A stretch of 12,765 bases of DNA from contig CALBYC010000221.1 in the NCBI GenBank assembly GCA_937890135.1, positions 1 to 12,765 on the forward strand. Reading direction: 5' to 3'. Positions 1 through 8,160 of this stretch are shown here, in pieces. The translations under genes and the position numbers were made by a program. This stretch comes from an uncultured Parabacteroides sp. GTDB taxonomy: Bacteria; Bacteroidota; Bacteroidia; Bacteroidales; Tannerellaceae. The notes beneath the pieces are model-generated. The model saw nothing but the letters and a program-made list of their open reading frames with translations, was not told the origin of the DNA and made no database searches. Position 1 is the stretch's first letter. The number at the start of each line of letters is the position of its first letter.

Positions 1-2
1 CA

Positions 3-2306
3 TTGCGCAACATGGTTTTGTTCCCGGGCGTGGCTATCCCTGTGGTCGTAGGCCGTGAGAAATCTATGAAGCTCGTTCGGTATTGCGTGGACAATCATGA
101 ACTCATCGGTGCTTTTTGCCAAAAGGATGTATCTGTCGAGGAACCGAAGCAGGAGGATTTATACGAGGTGGGAGTCATCGCTGAAATCATGCGTGTTTTG
201 GACATGCCGGACGGTACCACGACCATCATATTGCAAGGGAAAAAGCGGATTTCGCTGGATGAAATAGTGGAAGAGACGCCTTTTCTCAAAGGGAATGTGA
301 GTGTGCTGGAAGATGATGGGTATTCCAAGGACAAGGAATTGAATGCTTTGATCGCCGCCATCAAGGATATAATGGTTAAGATTCTGATGACTTATCCGGA
401 ACCGCAGAGGGAGGTCATTTTCTCGCTGAAAAATAACCGGAATGCCATGTATTTGGTGAATTTCGGTTGTTCCAACTTGGTCAGTGGCGTGGAAAACAGG
501 CAGGAATTGTTGGGTATCTCTGACTTGAAAGAGAGGGCTTACAAATTGATGGTACACCTCAACAGGGAGTTCCAGCTGCTCGAATTGAAGGCTTCCATCC
601 AAATGAAAACGCAGGAGGACTTGGATAAGCAGCAGAAGGAATATTTCCTGCAGCAGCAAATCAAAACCATCCAAGAAGAGTTGGGTGGAAATGCCAATGA
701 CCGGGAAATCCAGGAGTTGAAGGAGAAGGCTTCTAAGAAGAAGTGGCCTGCTTCCGTGGCTGAAACATTCGAGAAAGAGTTGCGTAAGTTGCAGCGCTTG
801 CACCCTCAGTCGCCCGATTATTCCGTACAGATGCAGTATGTCCAGACGATAGTCAATTTGCCTTGGGATACTTATTCGCCGGATAATTTCAATTTGGCCC
901 ACGCCAAGAAAGTATTGGACCGTGACCATTATGGCCTGGAGAAAGTCAAGGAAAGAATCATTGAACATCTGGCGGTTCTGAAGCTGAAGAAAGACATGAA
1001 GTCTCCCATCATTTGCCTTTATGGCCCTCCGGGAGTAGGCAAGACTTCTTTGGGCCGTTCCATCGCGGAAGCCTTAGGCCGGAAATATGTCCGCGTTTCA
1101 TTGGGCGGATTGCATGATGAGGCGGAAATACGGGGCCACAGGCGCACTTACATTGGCGCGATGTGCGGGCGGATCATTCAGAATTTGCAGAAGGCGGGAA
1201 CTTCCAATCCCGTGTTCGTGCTGGACGAGATTGACAAGGTATCGAATGATTTCAAAGGCGACCCGGCCTCGGCTTTGTTGGAAGTGCTTGACCCTGAACA
1301 GAACAATGCTTTCCACGACAATTATTTGGACATAGACTATGACTTGAGCCATGTGATGTTCATAGCGACTGCGAATAATCTGAATACGATTTCCCAGCCC
1401 CTGTTGGACAGGATGGAACTGATAGAGGTCAGCGGTTATATCCAAGAAGAGAAAATCGAGATCGCTGCGAAGCATTTGATTCCGAAGGAAGCGGAATCCC
1501 ACGGATTGGGGAAGAGAGAGGTGAGGTTTCCCAAGAAGACGATACAGGCGATTATCGAATCGTACACGCGCGAAAGCGGTGTGCGCGAACTGGACAAGAA
1601 AATTGCCAAGGTCATGCGTAAGTTGGCTTGTGTGAAGGCGTCTGGCGAACCGCTCCCGGCTCAGGTGAAACCTGAAGATTTGCAGAATTATTTGGGCACG
1701 GTGGAATATACCCGTGACAAATACCAGGGCAATGACTATGCCGGGGTGGTGACGGGTTTGGCCTGGACGGCCGTTGGAGGAGAAATCTTGTTTGTCGAGA
1801 CCAGCTTGAGCAAGGGAAAAGGCGGGAAACTGACGTTGACCGGGAATTTGGGCGATGTCATGAAAGAATCTGCCATGCTTGCTCTCGAGTACATCCATGC
1901 GCATGCGGCTTTGCTGGGCATTCCCGAAGAGAGGTTTGACAATTGGAACGTGCATATCCATGTGCCGGAAGGCGCTATCCCGAAGGACGGACCCAGCGCC
2001 GGGATAACCATGGTTACCTCTTTGGTCTCAGCGTTTAGGCAATGCAAGGTGAAAAGGAACTTGGCGATGACGGGCGAAATCACCTTGCGTGGCAGGGTGC
2101 TTCCCGTGGGAGGCATCCGCGAGAAGATATTGGCCGCCAAGCGTGCCGGCATCGAGGAAATCATCCTATGTCAGGAAAACAAGAAGGATATTGACGAAAT
2201 CAAGCCCGAGTACCTGAAGGGGATGACTTTCCATTATGTAAAGGATATACCGGAAGTCATCCAACTGGCCTTGTTGGACGAGAAGGTTGAGAACCCGCTC
2301 TTTTAA
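3..2306 (+). CDS. lon: ATP-dependent protease Lon (5'-truncated by window edge)
   Basis: This is the cytoplasmic ATP-dependent serine protease Lon, which unfolds and degrades damaged and short-lived regulatory proteins. The 767 visible residues run in the usual order. The N-terminal substrate-binding LON domain covers about residues 1-205 and is followed by a Q/K/E-rich coiled coil. The AAA+ module has Walker A GPPGVGKT at 341-348 and Walker B VFVLDEID at 404-411. The C-terminal protease domain has catalytic Ser665 in PKDGPSAG and Lys708 in GGIREKIL; their 43-residue separation equals that of Ser679/Lys722 in E. coli Lon. The first codon, TTG, is not a real start. It reads as Leu of the conserved PLRNMVLFPG stretch, and the preceding bases (xCA) fit Pro, so roughly 50 residues lie outside the window. 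The gene ends with TAA and faces the FadL-like gene across a shared terminator. It appears intact and ordinary. Confidence 0.97.
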   Translation: MRNMVLFPGVAIPVVVGREKSMKLVRYCVDNHELIGAFCQKDVSVEEPKQEDLYEVGVIAEIMRVLDMPDGTTTIILQGKKRISLDEIVEETPFLKGNVSVLEDDGYSKDKELNALIAAIKDIMVKILMTYPEPQREVIFSLKNNRNAMYLVNFGCSNLVSGVENRQELLGISDLKERAYKLMVHLNREFQLLELKASIQMKTQEDLDKQQKEYFLQQQIKTIQEELGGNANDREIQELKEKASKKKWPASVAETFEKELRKLQRLHPQSPDYSVQMQYVQTIVNLPWDTYSPDNFNLAHAKKVLDRDHYGLEKVKERIIEHLAVLKLKKDMKSPIICLYGPPGVGKTSLGRSIAEALGRKYVRVSLGGLHDEAEIRGHRRTYIGAMCGRIIQNLQKAGTSNPVFVLDEIDKVSNDFKGDPASALLEVLDPEQNNAFHDNYLDIDYDLSHVMFIATANNLNTISQPLLDRMELIEVSGYIQEEKIEIAAKHLIPKEAESHGLGKREVRFPKKTIQAIIESYTRESGVRELDKKIAKVMRKLACVKASGEPLPAQVKPEDLQNYLGTVEYTRDKYQGNDYAGVVTGLAWTAVGGEILFVETSLSKGKGGKLTLTGNLGDVMKESAMLALEYIHAHAALLGIPEERFDNWNVHIHVPEGAIPKDGPSAGITMVTSLVSAFRQCKVKRNLAMTGEITLRGRVLPVGGIREKILAAKRAGIEEIILCQENKKDIDEIKPEYLKGMTFHYVKDIPEVIQLALLDEKVENPLF

Positions 2307-2371
2307 GGGCAGGGGATAGGACAAGAAACAAATTCGGTCGGCATTGCCGGTCAAAACGGGTGCGGTCGAAG

Positions 2372-2418
2372 AAAAAAAAGGACGGGAGAATTTTTCATTT
2401 TTCTCCCGTCCTTTTTTT
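2372..2418. terminator. Bidirectional intrinsic terminator between lon and the fadL-like gene
   Basis: A perfect 11-bp stem (GGACGGGAGAA at 2380-2390 with TTCTCCCGTCC at 2401-2411) closes a 10-base loop. It is flanked by an A-run (2372-2379) on the left and a T-run (2412-2418) on the right. On either strand the stem is therefore followed by a U-tract. Because lon (+) and the FadL-like gene (-) converge here, one hairpin can end both transcripts. Confidence 0.9.
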
Positions 2419-2437
2419 GTTTCTTTCCCAGCCCGCT

Positions 2438-3922
2438 TTAGAAACTATAAGATATGCCAATCGCCGGCATCAAGGCGTATGCGCTGTAATGTCCGCCGAA
2501 TGTGCGTTGCTTATATTGTTCAGGCAAATTCTGTATGGTTTTCATCAGCATGTATTCGTCGGTATACGAACCGTCTCGTCCGAATCCTGTGACGTAAGAG
2601 AAGGAAAAGTCTACAGACAAATGTTCAAGCGGACGGAAACTGCAACCTGCCGTGATGCCCCATTTGTTCATGCTGGGCGTTTCAGGGTTCAAGTAGTCGT
2701 CATCGACCGGCGACATGTCGAAGTAGGAGCCCAAGCGGACATCCAGCCGGTGTGTCGCCGCGTACTGTGTGCCCAACCGGTAGATGCAGGAATTGTGGTA
2801 TTTCTTGTCTGCGTGGATGTCGTAACCGCTCAAAGAGGACGGAGAAAAATGGACATCCAAGGCATCGTATGCGCCCCATCCGACCCACTGGACCTCTCCT
2901 GAAACAGTCCAGTCGCGATTGGGCTTGTATGTGACACCGAAATTCAAGTTGCTTGCCAAAGGCAGTTCAGCGGAGAAAGTCCCTGTGTTGAGGGGTGGGA
3001 TACCGATGCTTGACGGCAGATTGGCGTTGCCTCCTGTCATGGAGTTCACGGTCTGCAACAGTTTGTTTACCTGTTCAAGCATGCTTGTGAAATGCTCTTC
3101 GTTTGCATATTTCAGGTCGACTTCCCCCTCCTTGACCTTGGCCGTGATTTTTGAACGATAGGAAACGCCGACGGTAAACTTGTCATTGATGTCGTACATC
3201 GCTCCAATATTGAATCCGAATCGAACCCCCGCGTCGCCTTCCAATAGGGCCGATGCGGCGGAGGCGTCATCGTATACACTGAATTCTTTGACAAGAGGAG
3301 CCAGCATGGGCTTCATTGCTTCAACCATCTGTGCCGGGAGCTTCTCGCTTAAAGCGTTTTGCATATAATTGGCCATATAGGTCAACTCTCCAGGGCCGAT
3401 CAAGGCGCGGCTAAGCTGGATATTTCCGAAATCCATCATCAACCCGGCACCGATGCTCAATTTGTCCGTGATTCTCCATGAAATGGTTGGTTGGATGTTA
3501 TAGGCCTTCAATGCGATTTCCTGTACCAGGTGGGCGCCTTTCCAGTTTTCCCCCCAGGTGACGGAGCTGCCGTAAGGAGTGTTGAAAGCGATGCCGGCGG
3601 CTAAATTGTCATATATTTTAAAACCGGCATAGAGGTAGAGCGGAGTGCCAGGCTTGTTGTCGGAATCGATGGAATACGAGTCTTTTTGGTATTTAAGATG
3701 GGAAAATACTCCGGACAAGCCGACGGATAAGTCAACGGTCTTATCCATGAATGCTAACCCGGCAGGATTGAAGTGCATACTTTCCGCCCCTAATTTCATC
3801 GCTGTTCCTACATGTCCCATTCCGGCTTGCTTCGTACTTTGTGCATTTATCTGAAAACCTTCAGCTGCGGCATATGTCCCTGGCAAGAGGGAAAGGCATG
3901 CAAATGCAATAAATTTGTTCAT
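2438..3922 (-). CDS. OmpP1/FadL-family outer-membrane transport protein
   Basis: This 494-residue protein is an outer-membrane beta-barrel of the OmpP1/FadL/TodX family, whose members pass long-chain fatty acids or other hydrophobic molecules across the outer membrane. The N-terminus is a signal peptide with probable cleavage after TYAAA (residue 20). The mature protein opens with EGFQINAQSTKQAGMG, which matches the family's N-terminal hatch region, and carries the hallmark NPA motif at residues 52-54. The rest shows alternating strands rich in Gly, Tyr and Trp, and the chain ends in ISYSF with the terminal Phe expected of a BAM-inserted barrel. The length is normal for the family. The ATG at 3922 is the only start that gives a complete signal peptide. 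The gene is monocistronic: a terminator lies upstream (4049-4105), another downstream, and its own -7 box is at 3975-3982. The substrate cannot be read from sequence; an acyl-CoA ligase-like gene also occurs in the window but about 8 kb away. Confidence 0.9.
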   Translation of the reverse strand: MNKFIAFACLSLLPGTYAAAEGFQINAQSTKQAGMGHVGTAMKLGAESMHFNPAGLAFMDKTVDLSVGLSGVFSHLKYQKDSYSIDSDNKPGTPLYLYAGFKIYDNLAAGIAFNTPYGSSVTWGENWKGAHLVQEIALKAYNIQPTISWRITDKLSIGAGLMMDFGNIQLSRALIGPGELTYMANYMQNALSEKLPAQMVEAMKPMLAPLVKEFSVYDDASAASALLEGDAGVRFGFNIGAMYDINDKFTVGVSYRSKITAKVKEGEVDLKYANEEHFTSMLEQVNKLLQTVNSMTGGNANLPSSIGIPPLNTGTFSAELPLASNLNFGVTYKPNRDWTVSGEVQWVGWGAYDALDVHFSPSSLSGYDIHADKKYHNSCIYRLGTQYAATHRLDVRLGSYFDMSPVDDDYLNPETPSMNKWGITAGCSFRPLEHLSVDFSFSYVTGFGRDGSYTDEYMLMKTIQNLPEQYKQRTFGGHYSAYALMPAIGISYSF

Positions 3923-3974
3923 AAATGTAATCTGTTTGTTTAATTAAATCTTCTTTTTCTCTCGAAAACGGGGA

Positions 3975-3982
3975 CAAAGATA
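3975..3982 (-). promoter_or_regulatory. Putative -7 promoter box of the fadL-like gene
   Basis: On the minus strand these bases read TATCTTTG, a full match to the Bacteroidetes -7 consensus TAnnTTTG. Transcription would start near 3970, giving a leader of about 48 bases before the ATG at 3922. I see no good TTTG -33 box at the expected distance; that position is occupied by the inverted repeat at 4000-4028. The promoter is inferred from motif and position only. Confidence 0.6.
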
Positions 3983-3999
3983 AACAGTTATTTTGAATA

Positions 4000-4028
4000 A
4001 TTGCACATGAAATGAAAAAATGTGCAAT
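4000..4028. repeat. 9-bp inverted repeat upstream of the fadL-like promoter (possible operator)
   Basis: ATTGCACAT (4000-4008) and ATGTGCAAT (4020-4028) form a perfect inverted repeat around an 11-base A-rich spacer. Measured from the inferred start near 3970 it spans about -30 to -58, so its proximal arm covers the -33 region. The dyad and placement suit a dimeric transcription factor. No T-tract follows, so it does not resemble a terminator. I do not recognise the regulator. Confidence 0.5.
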
Positions 4029-4048
4029 AATGGTGGCGGAGATGCGCT

Positions 4049-4105
4049 AAAGGAAAGAACCAGGGACGGGTGGAATAGATTATTCCCATCTGTCCCTGTT
4101 CCTTT
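4049..4105 (-). terminator. Hairpin terminator at the end of the rhamnose operon
   Basis: A long imperfect stem pairs 4061-4076 (beginning CAGGGAC) with 4082-4098 (ending GTCCCTG), with two mismatches and one bulged base. It is extended outside by AAAGGAA/TTCCTTT (4049-4055 and 4099-4105). It starts about 18 bases after the stop codon of the 740-residue glycosidase and is followed in the transcript by pyrimidine-rich CTTTCCTTT. It should close the operon before the fadL-like promoter. The U-tract is interrupted, so efficiency is uncertain. Confidence 0.65.
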
Positions 4106-4123
4106 AATATGAACGCCTACGTT

Positions 4124-6346
4124 TCAGAATGTATTGGCTGATATGGACAAAGTATGGTTGCCGGATTCCAGTGTCTTGGTTTTTCGTTTTGATAGATATA
4201 TTTCGGCTTTGGTCCCGGATGGCACGGATAAATTCATGGTTATCTTGCTGCCATTACGCATTAGCTCCACGCTGATTTTTCCATAGTTGGTATCTATCGT
4301 CGCAGACGCTTCCCTTAGATTTCCCATTTGCGGACGGACTTGGAAAGTCTTGAATCCGGGGGAAGTAGGTGCGATTCCACATACTTTTTGGCTCAATATA
4401 GTAAGCGGGCCACCACTCCAGGCATGGTTGATGGTCCCTCCGCCGAATCCATCATCACCGATACCCCAACCTTCGAACAATGTGGTATAATGAGGGTATG
4501 AATCGATCATTTTCTTATACCTTCCTTTCATGCGCTCCATGGCCAGTACCGGTTCATCCATGACGAATAAAGCTTCCAAAACATATTTTTCCATGTATGG
4601 GCTGGCATGGCGTTCTTTCTCCAATACTTGAGCTAAGGCCTTATATTTATCTTTAGACGCTAAACCGGAAACAATGGCCATCGCTTGGGCCCGGTCATCG
4701 GTTTCCCCTCTATATTGGGGGGAACGATAGGCCGTCCCGTTCCAAAAAGCCTTGTCGAAATTCTTTTCAATGGCTTCCATCATGCGGGCATCTTGCTCTG
4801 CGTCCGATGTTTTCCCAAGTTGCAGGGCAAAAGCTCTTTCTGCCTTTAAAGCCAAGTAATACCAGCAGTTGGTCAGGACTTCCATATCAATATTATCTCC
4901 CCAGTCGCCCCAGCTCCAGTCTCCGGCACGAGAGATGGCCAAACCGTCCGGAGCAGTTTTCCACACTTTGTGCAAGTAATGATGGACGCGGTCATATACT
5001 TTAGATACGAAACTGCTGTCTCCGCTATAGTAGTATTGGGTATGAAATCCGTACCATCCAACGGATGCCAACATTTGCAAGGGCAGTTCAGCCCTGTAAT
5101 TCCCTGCAGGGGCGGGAGAGAAGATGACGCCATCCGGGCGTTGCCAGTTCATCAGTTCATAAATCCCTTTTACGGCTAATTTATGGCTGGAAGGGGAAAG
5201 GGCATAAAATGATTCGCCCAACTCGTTCACTTCGTCACCCCACCATTGTGCACGTTCCCTGTCCGGACAATCCATATAACTATCACGCATTGTGACATAC
5301 AATGTTCGAGCAGAACGCTTCCACAACTCATTTAAAAAAGAATCGTTGCAATGGAAATTACCGGTGAATTCCGCATCATATCCGGTTTCGCGGAATTTCA
5401 GGTCTATGACGTTGACCCCTTCCGGTATGACATAAAGCACATGGTGCCCATTCATCCATCCATAGTTCTCGTATTCTTGTATGCCGTCTTTCGTGATATA
5501 TTCAGCCCTTACATTATTGGCTGACCCTCCTTGGTAATTATCCGTTAAAATGTGGATTGTTTTTCCAGCTTTCGCCCTTACTTTCAAGTAGGGAGTTACC
5601 TGGCAGTTATAAGGAAGTTGACAAAAAAGAGTATCCCCTTTCACTGATTTGCGGGTTGTCACGTATGGCTTTAATCCATAGTCTTTCCATTGGGGGATAG
5701 GACGTTCCACTAATTCCCCAAACGGAGCTGCTTCTGCTTCCGACACAATGGTCGCTTGTGGAAGTTTGCCCTTGAAACCGAGTTGGTTCCATCCTGCGAT
5801 CTCATTCCGTGCGTCAAAGCGGATATTGCTCTCAGGCAAACGGAAATTAGGAAATGGTTCTTCCGTATTCTGATAAGCTTTATATAAAGCACAATCCCAG
5901 CTCCTGTCACTGATAATCTCAATTCCGGGTGCGATAGCCTCAAACAATAGTGCTGCCGTCCCGCTATTGGCATGGCTGAACCCGTTTTTCCCAAAGTGCC
6001 ATACCAATAAGGCGATTACATTTTGCCCGTTGCTTAAGTAGGGGGCGATGTCTATCGTGTCATAATAGATGCCCACGGGTGAAGGACCACGCTTCAGGCC
6101 TCCTTCGAAAACGACCAATTTCCCGTTTATCCACAGCCAGTATTTGCTATCTACGGCAATCTTGGCGGATAGTGATTGCGGAACAGATTCCAAGTTCACA
6201 GTCTTTCGGAATGCCAGCCAAGTATTTGTCGCACTTTGGCATTCTTCGGTATTGATCCAGTGGGCTTTCCATCCGGAACGAGCATGCAGGGTTGCCAAGC
6301 ATCCCAGAAGGAGCAAAACGAATAAATATTTTTTCATCGAATTCAT
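4124..6346 (-). CDS. Exported GH78-type alpha-L-rhamnosidase (740 aa)
   Basis: This is a secreted glycoside hydrolase of the alpha-L-rhamnosidase (GH78) type, expected to remove terminal alpha-linked L-rhamnose from glycans. Residues 1-22 form a signal peptide; LLGC with Cys16 could act as a weak lipobox, so a periplasmic or a lipid-anchored form is possible. Residues about 25-330 hold beta-sandwich domains, including a carbohydrate-binding-like segment (GWKAHWIN, then WLWINGK). Residues about 335-660 form the (alpha/alpha)6 barrel and a C-terminal beta domain follows. The barrel begins with DCPDRERAQWWGD (359-371), where D359, E364 and D371 align with the acidic residues reported as important in Bacillus RhaB (D567, E572, D579). 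E625 in LFEGW is the candidate for the fourth (E841). HAWSGGP at 641-647 is typical of the family. It is the last gene of the operon, 20 bases after the 584-residue glycosidase. An ATG three codons in (6337) is an equally good start. The exact substrate is unknown. Confidence 0.85.
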   Translation of the reverse strand: MNSMKKYLFVLLLLGCLATLHARSGWKAHWINTEECQSATNTWLAFRKTVNLESVPQSLSAKIAVDSKYWLWINGKLVVFEGGLKRGPSPVGIYYDTIDIAPYLSNGQNVIALLVWHFGKNGFSHANSGTAALLFEAIAPGIEIISDRSWDCALYKAYQNTEEPFPNFRLPESNIRFDARNEIAGWNQLGFKGKLPQATIVSEAEAAPFGELVERPIPQWKDYGLKPYVTTRKSVKGDTLFCQLPYNCQVTPYLKVRAKAGKTIHILTDNYQGGSANNVRAEYITKDGIQEYENYGWMNGHHVLYVIPEGVNVIDLKFRETGYDAEFTGNFHCNDSFLNELWKRSARTLYVTMRDSYMDCPDRERAQWWGDEVNELGESFYALSPSSHKLAVKGIYELMNWQRPDGVIFSPAPAGNYRAELPLQMLASVGWYGFHTQYYYSGDSSFVSKVYDRVHHYLHKVWKTAPDGLAISRAGDWSWGDWGDNIDMEVLTNCWYYLALKAERAFALQLGKTSDAEQDARMMEAIEKNFDKAFWNGTAYRSPQYRGETDDRAQAMAIVSGLASKDKYKALAQVLEKERHASPYMEKYVLEALFVMDEPVLAMERMKGRYKKMIDSYPHYTTLFEGWGIGDDGFGGGTINHAWSGGPLTILSQKVCGIAPTSPGFKTFQVRPQMGNLREASATIDTNYGKISVELMRNGSKITMNLSVPSGTKAEIYLSKRKTKTLESGNHTLSISANTF

Positions 6347-6366
6347 TGTGTGAAATTATCGTTCAA

Positions 6367-8121
6367 TCATTCATTCAAAACGGTCACTCCTGCGGGAGCT
6401 TCTACATGGGATTGGATTGTTCCGTCTTTTTGTTTCTTATGGCTGATCTTTATGACACCGTAAGGAGTCGGGAATGTCCCCTCGACCCATTCCAAGTCGC
6501 CTAAATGGGGTATTATGCGGACGACTTTAGCTCCCGGTTCTACCATTTGCACTCCTAAGACATATTCGCTTAACCACGAGGTTGGTCCGGATGCCCATCC
6601 ATGACACAAGCTATGGCGGAAGCCTTGGTAACAATAATTGCCATAATCGCCATGTATGTCTTTCTTTCCATTCGGGACTAATTCGTCGATGCGCCCGGCA
6701 TTTTCCATCCAGTCTAAATTGAAGTCTTCCCAAAACGAAGTTGCCCCCATATCCAACATGCCGCCCCAGAATGACCGAATTTGGTCTAAAGCCCCTTGGT
6801 AATTACCCGCTTTGGCCATGGCCCGGAGCATATAATATCCATAAAAGGTGGAAAAACCATGTGCGCCATCTACCGAAAGGTATTTCTGTTCAGCTTCTTG
6901 TGGATTCATCAACCCCGCCAGACTAAGCATCGCCGCAGCTTGTTTCATTCCCGGATCTGTAGGCTTTTTCTTTGATCGGGCAAAAGGAGCAATTACTTCA
7001 TTTGCTACTTTTGCCAGCATGTCCGCTTTGTTTTTGCACTCTTGGGCCAATTCGTTGTCCCCCAAAATGGAACAAAGATCTTCGCCGGCTTTCATGCCCA
7101 TCAACATCAATGCTTGCAGCCCGGCATCAATTGCTTCCGGGTTTTCGCTGGAAGGCCAGTCCAAGAAACGCCCCTCTTTCAGGCGCTCTCGTCCCTTGTC
7201 GTCGATTTTGCTGATGAGCAGCTTCAATAATCCAGTGATGTATTCCTTTTGTAACTTTAAATAATTCATATCCCCTTGGTAATAATACCAATCTTTTTGG
7301 ATGAGAAGCCACCAGATAGAGTAGGGGCTCATGCCACTAATCCAATTGGGCAAGGGAGTTATGTCCCGTGCCAAATCCAGACTTTTTGGAATGACTTCGT
7401 TATATCCAAACACAGAATTGACAGTCATCACTTCCGGGTGCATGTCCCCAATCCATACCAAACGATCACGTTTGATGCCGTCCCAAATGTAGTCTTGCAT
7501 ATTCAGATGGACCGTATACGCCCCGGTCTTCCAAATCTCATTCAGACGCTGGTCATTACAAACGAACGAGCCTTTGTAGGGTATGTCCCGATAGATGGAG
7601 ATTGCTCTGATTTCTTTCAGATGCAAATCCAGGGTGTCGTCCAGCAAGTCGATGCGGGCAAAACGAAATCCAGAATACCCTGTCTCGGTGACGCCTAACC
7701 AAGGAACTTCCACAACCATGTCACGCATGGCATGGTCGTTAGTTGCACCGTTTTTACCATCGATTTCACACATCGCTTCGCTGACAGACTCCCCTAAGCG
7801 GATTCGTACGCGGACAGGAGAATGGCTTGCGGGCATCCCGGTAACTAATTGAATCCCCCCATGCATTTCTTTTCCGAAATCAACTAATATGGCAGGGCGT
7901 TTCCCTTTGCTCCCTTTCCACACCGACATGCGTTGGTTGGCCAAGTCCGCTTGCCCGTTCCCTGGTTTCAAAAGGTTTTCCAATCCTGAGATTTGCTCGC
8001 TGTCCTGCTGCCAGACAATCCGTACCGGAGTAATATACTCGCGCGTCCTTTCATCTTTTTGCTGAGCGGCCAAAGTGGTTATGCCTAAAAAGACCATTAT
8101 CGCAAGCCAATAGCTTTTCAT
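6367..8121 (-). CDS. Exported GH78-like glycosidase, short form (584 aa)
   Basis: This is a second predicted rhamnosidase-type enzyme, clearly different from its neighbour. Residues 1-19 form a cleavable signal peptide (cut near TLAAQ), so it acts in the periplasm or at the surface. The N-terminal region is shorter than in classical GH78 enzymes: a single beta-rich segment (about 30-185) precedes the (alpha/alpha)6 barrel, which starts near residue 190 (NDQRLNEIWKTG). The signature reads DGIKRDRLVWIGD (214-226). D214 and D226 occupy the family's acidic positions, but the equivalent of the catalytic-site Glu is Asp219 and the usual Cys-Pro is Gly-Ile. Glu465 in TSFWEDF fits the C-terminal catalytic Glu, and CHGWASGPT (506-514) matches the family's HxWxxGP stretch. 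It lies 40 bases after rhaA in the same operon, which supports a rhamnose-releasing role. Activity on a related sugar or a restricted linkage is possible given the altered motif. Confidence 0.8.
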   Translation of the reverse strand: MKSYWLAIMVFLGITTLAAQQKDERTREYITPVRIVWQQDSEQISGLENLLKPGNGQADLANQRMSVWKGSKGKRPAILVDFGKEMHGGIQLVTGMPASHSPVRVRIRLGESVSEAMCEIDGKNGATNDHAMRDMVVEVPWLGVTETGYSGFRFARIDLLDDTLDLHLKEIRAISIYRDIPYKGSFVCNDQRLNEIWKTGAYTVHLNMQDYIWDGIKRDRLVWIGDMHPEVMTVNSVFGYNEVIPKSLDLARDITPLPNWISGMSPYSIWWLLIQKDWYYYQGDMNYLKLQKEYITGLLKLLISKIDDKGRERLKEGRFLDWPSSENPEAIDAGLQALMLMGMKAGEDLCSILGDNELAQECKNKADMLAKVANEVIAPFARSKKKPTDPGMKQAAAMLSLAGLMNPQEAEQKYLSVDGAHGFSTFYGYYMLRAMAKAGNYQGALDQIRSFWGGMLDMGATSFWEDFNLDWMENAGRIDELVPNGKKDIHGDYGNYCYQGFRHSLCHGWASGPTSWLSEYVLGVQMVEPGAKVVRIIPHLGDLEWVEGTFPTPYGVIKISHKKQKDGTIQSHVEAPAGVTVLNE

Positions 8122-8160
8122 TCTATATATTCAATTTAGTGATTATGACTTACCTTGCTA

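Noticed and set aside
3..5. TTG as an alternative start codon of lon
   Set aside because: It encodes Leu in the conserved PLRNMVLFPG stretch; the gene clearly begins upstream of the window.
159..968. 269-codon open frame on the minus strand inside lon
   Set aside because: It lies antisense to the LON domain and coiled coil. Its Leu/Gln-rich translation mirrors the Q/K/E-rich lon codons and resembles no known protein.
1098..1961. 287-codon open frame on the minus strand inside lon
   Set aside because: It is wholly antisense to the conserved AAA+ and protease coding region, has no recognisable domain and no promoter of its own. It is explained by the codon use of lon.
2339..2349. Short palindrome CGGCATTGCCG after lon
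   Set aside because: It has only a 5-bp stem with a single central base and no T-run. The strong terminator 30 bases further on explains lon termination.
2360..2902. 180-codon plus-strand open frame starting in the terminator
   Set aside because: It starts inside the terminator hairpin and runs antisense through the FadL-like gene, with no domain features.
7276..7698. 140-codon plus-strand open frame in the 584-residue glycosidase
   Set aside because: It is antisense to the conserved barrel region, including the catalytic signature. There is no supporting motif.
8122..8160. Possible internal promoter before the 584-residue glycosidase
   Set aside because: The 39-base A/T-rich gap contains no TAnnTTTG box on the minus strand; the genes most likely share the operon transcript.
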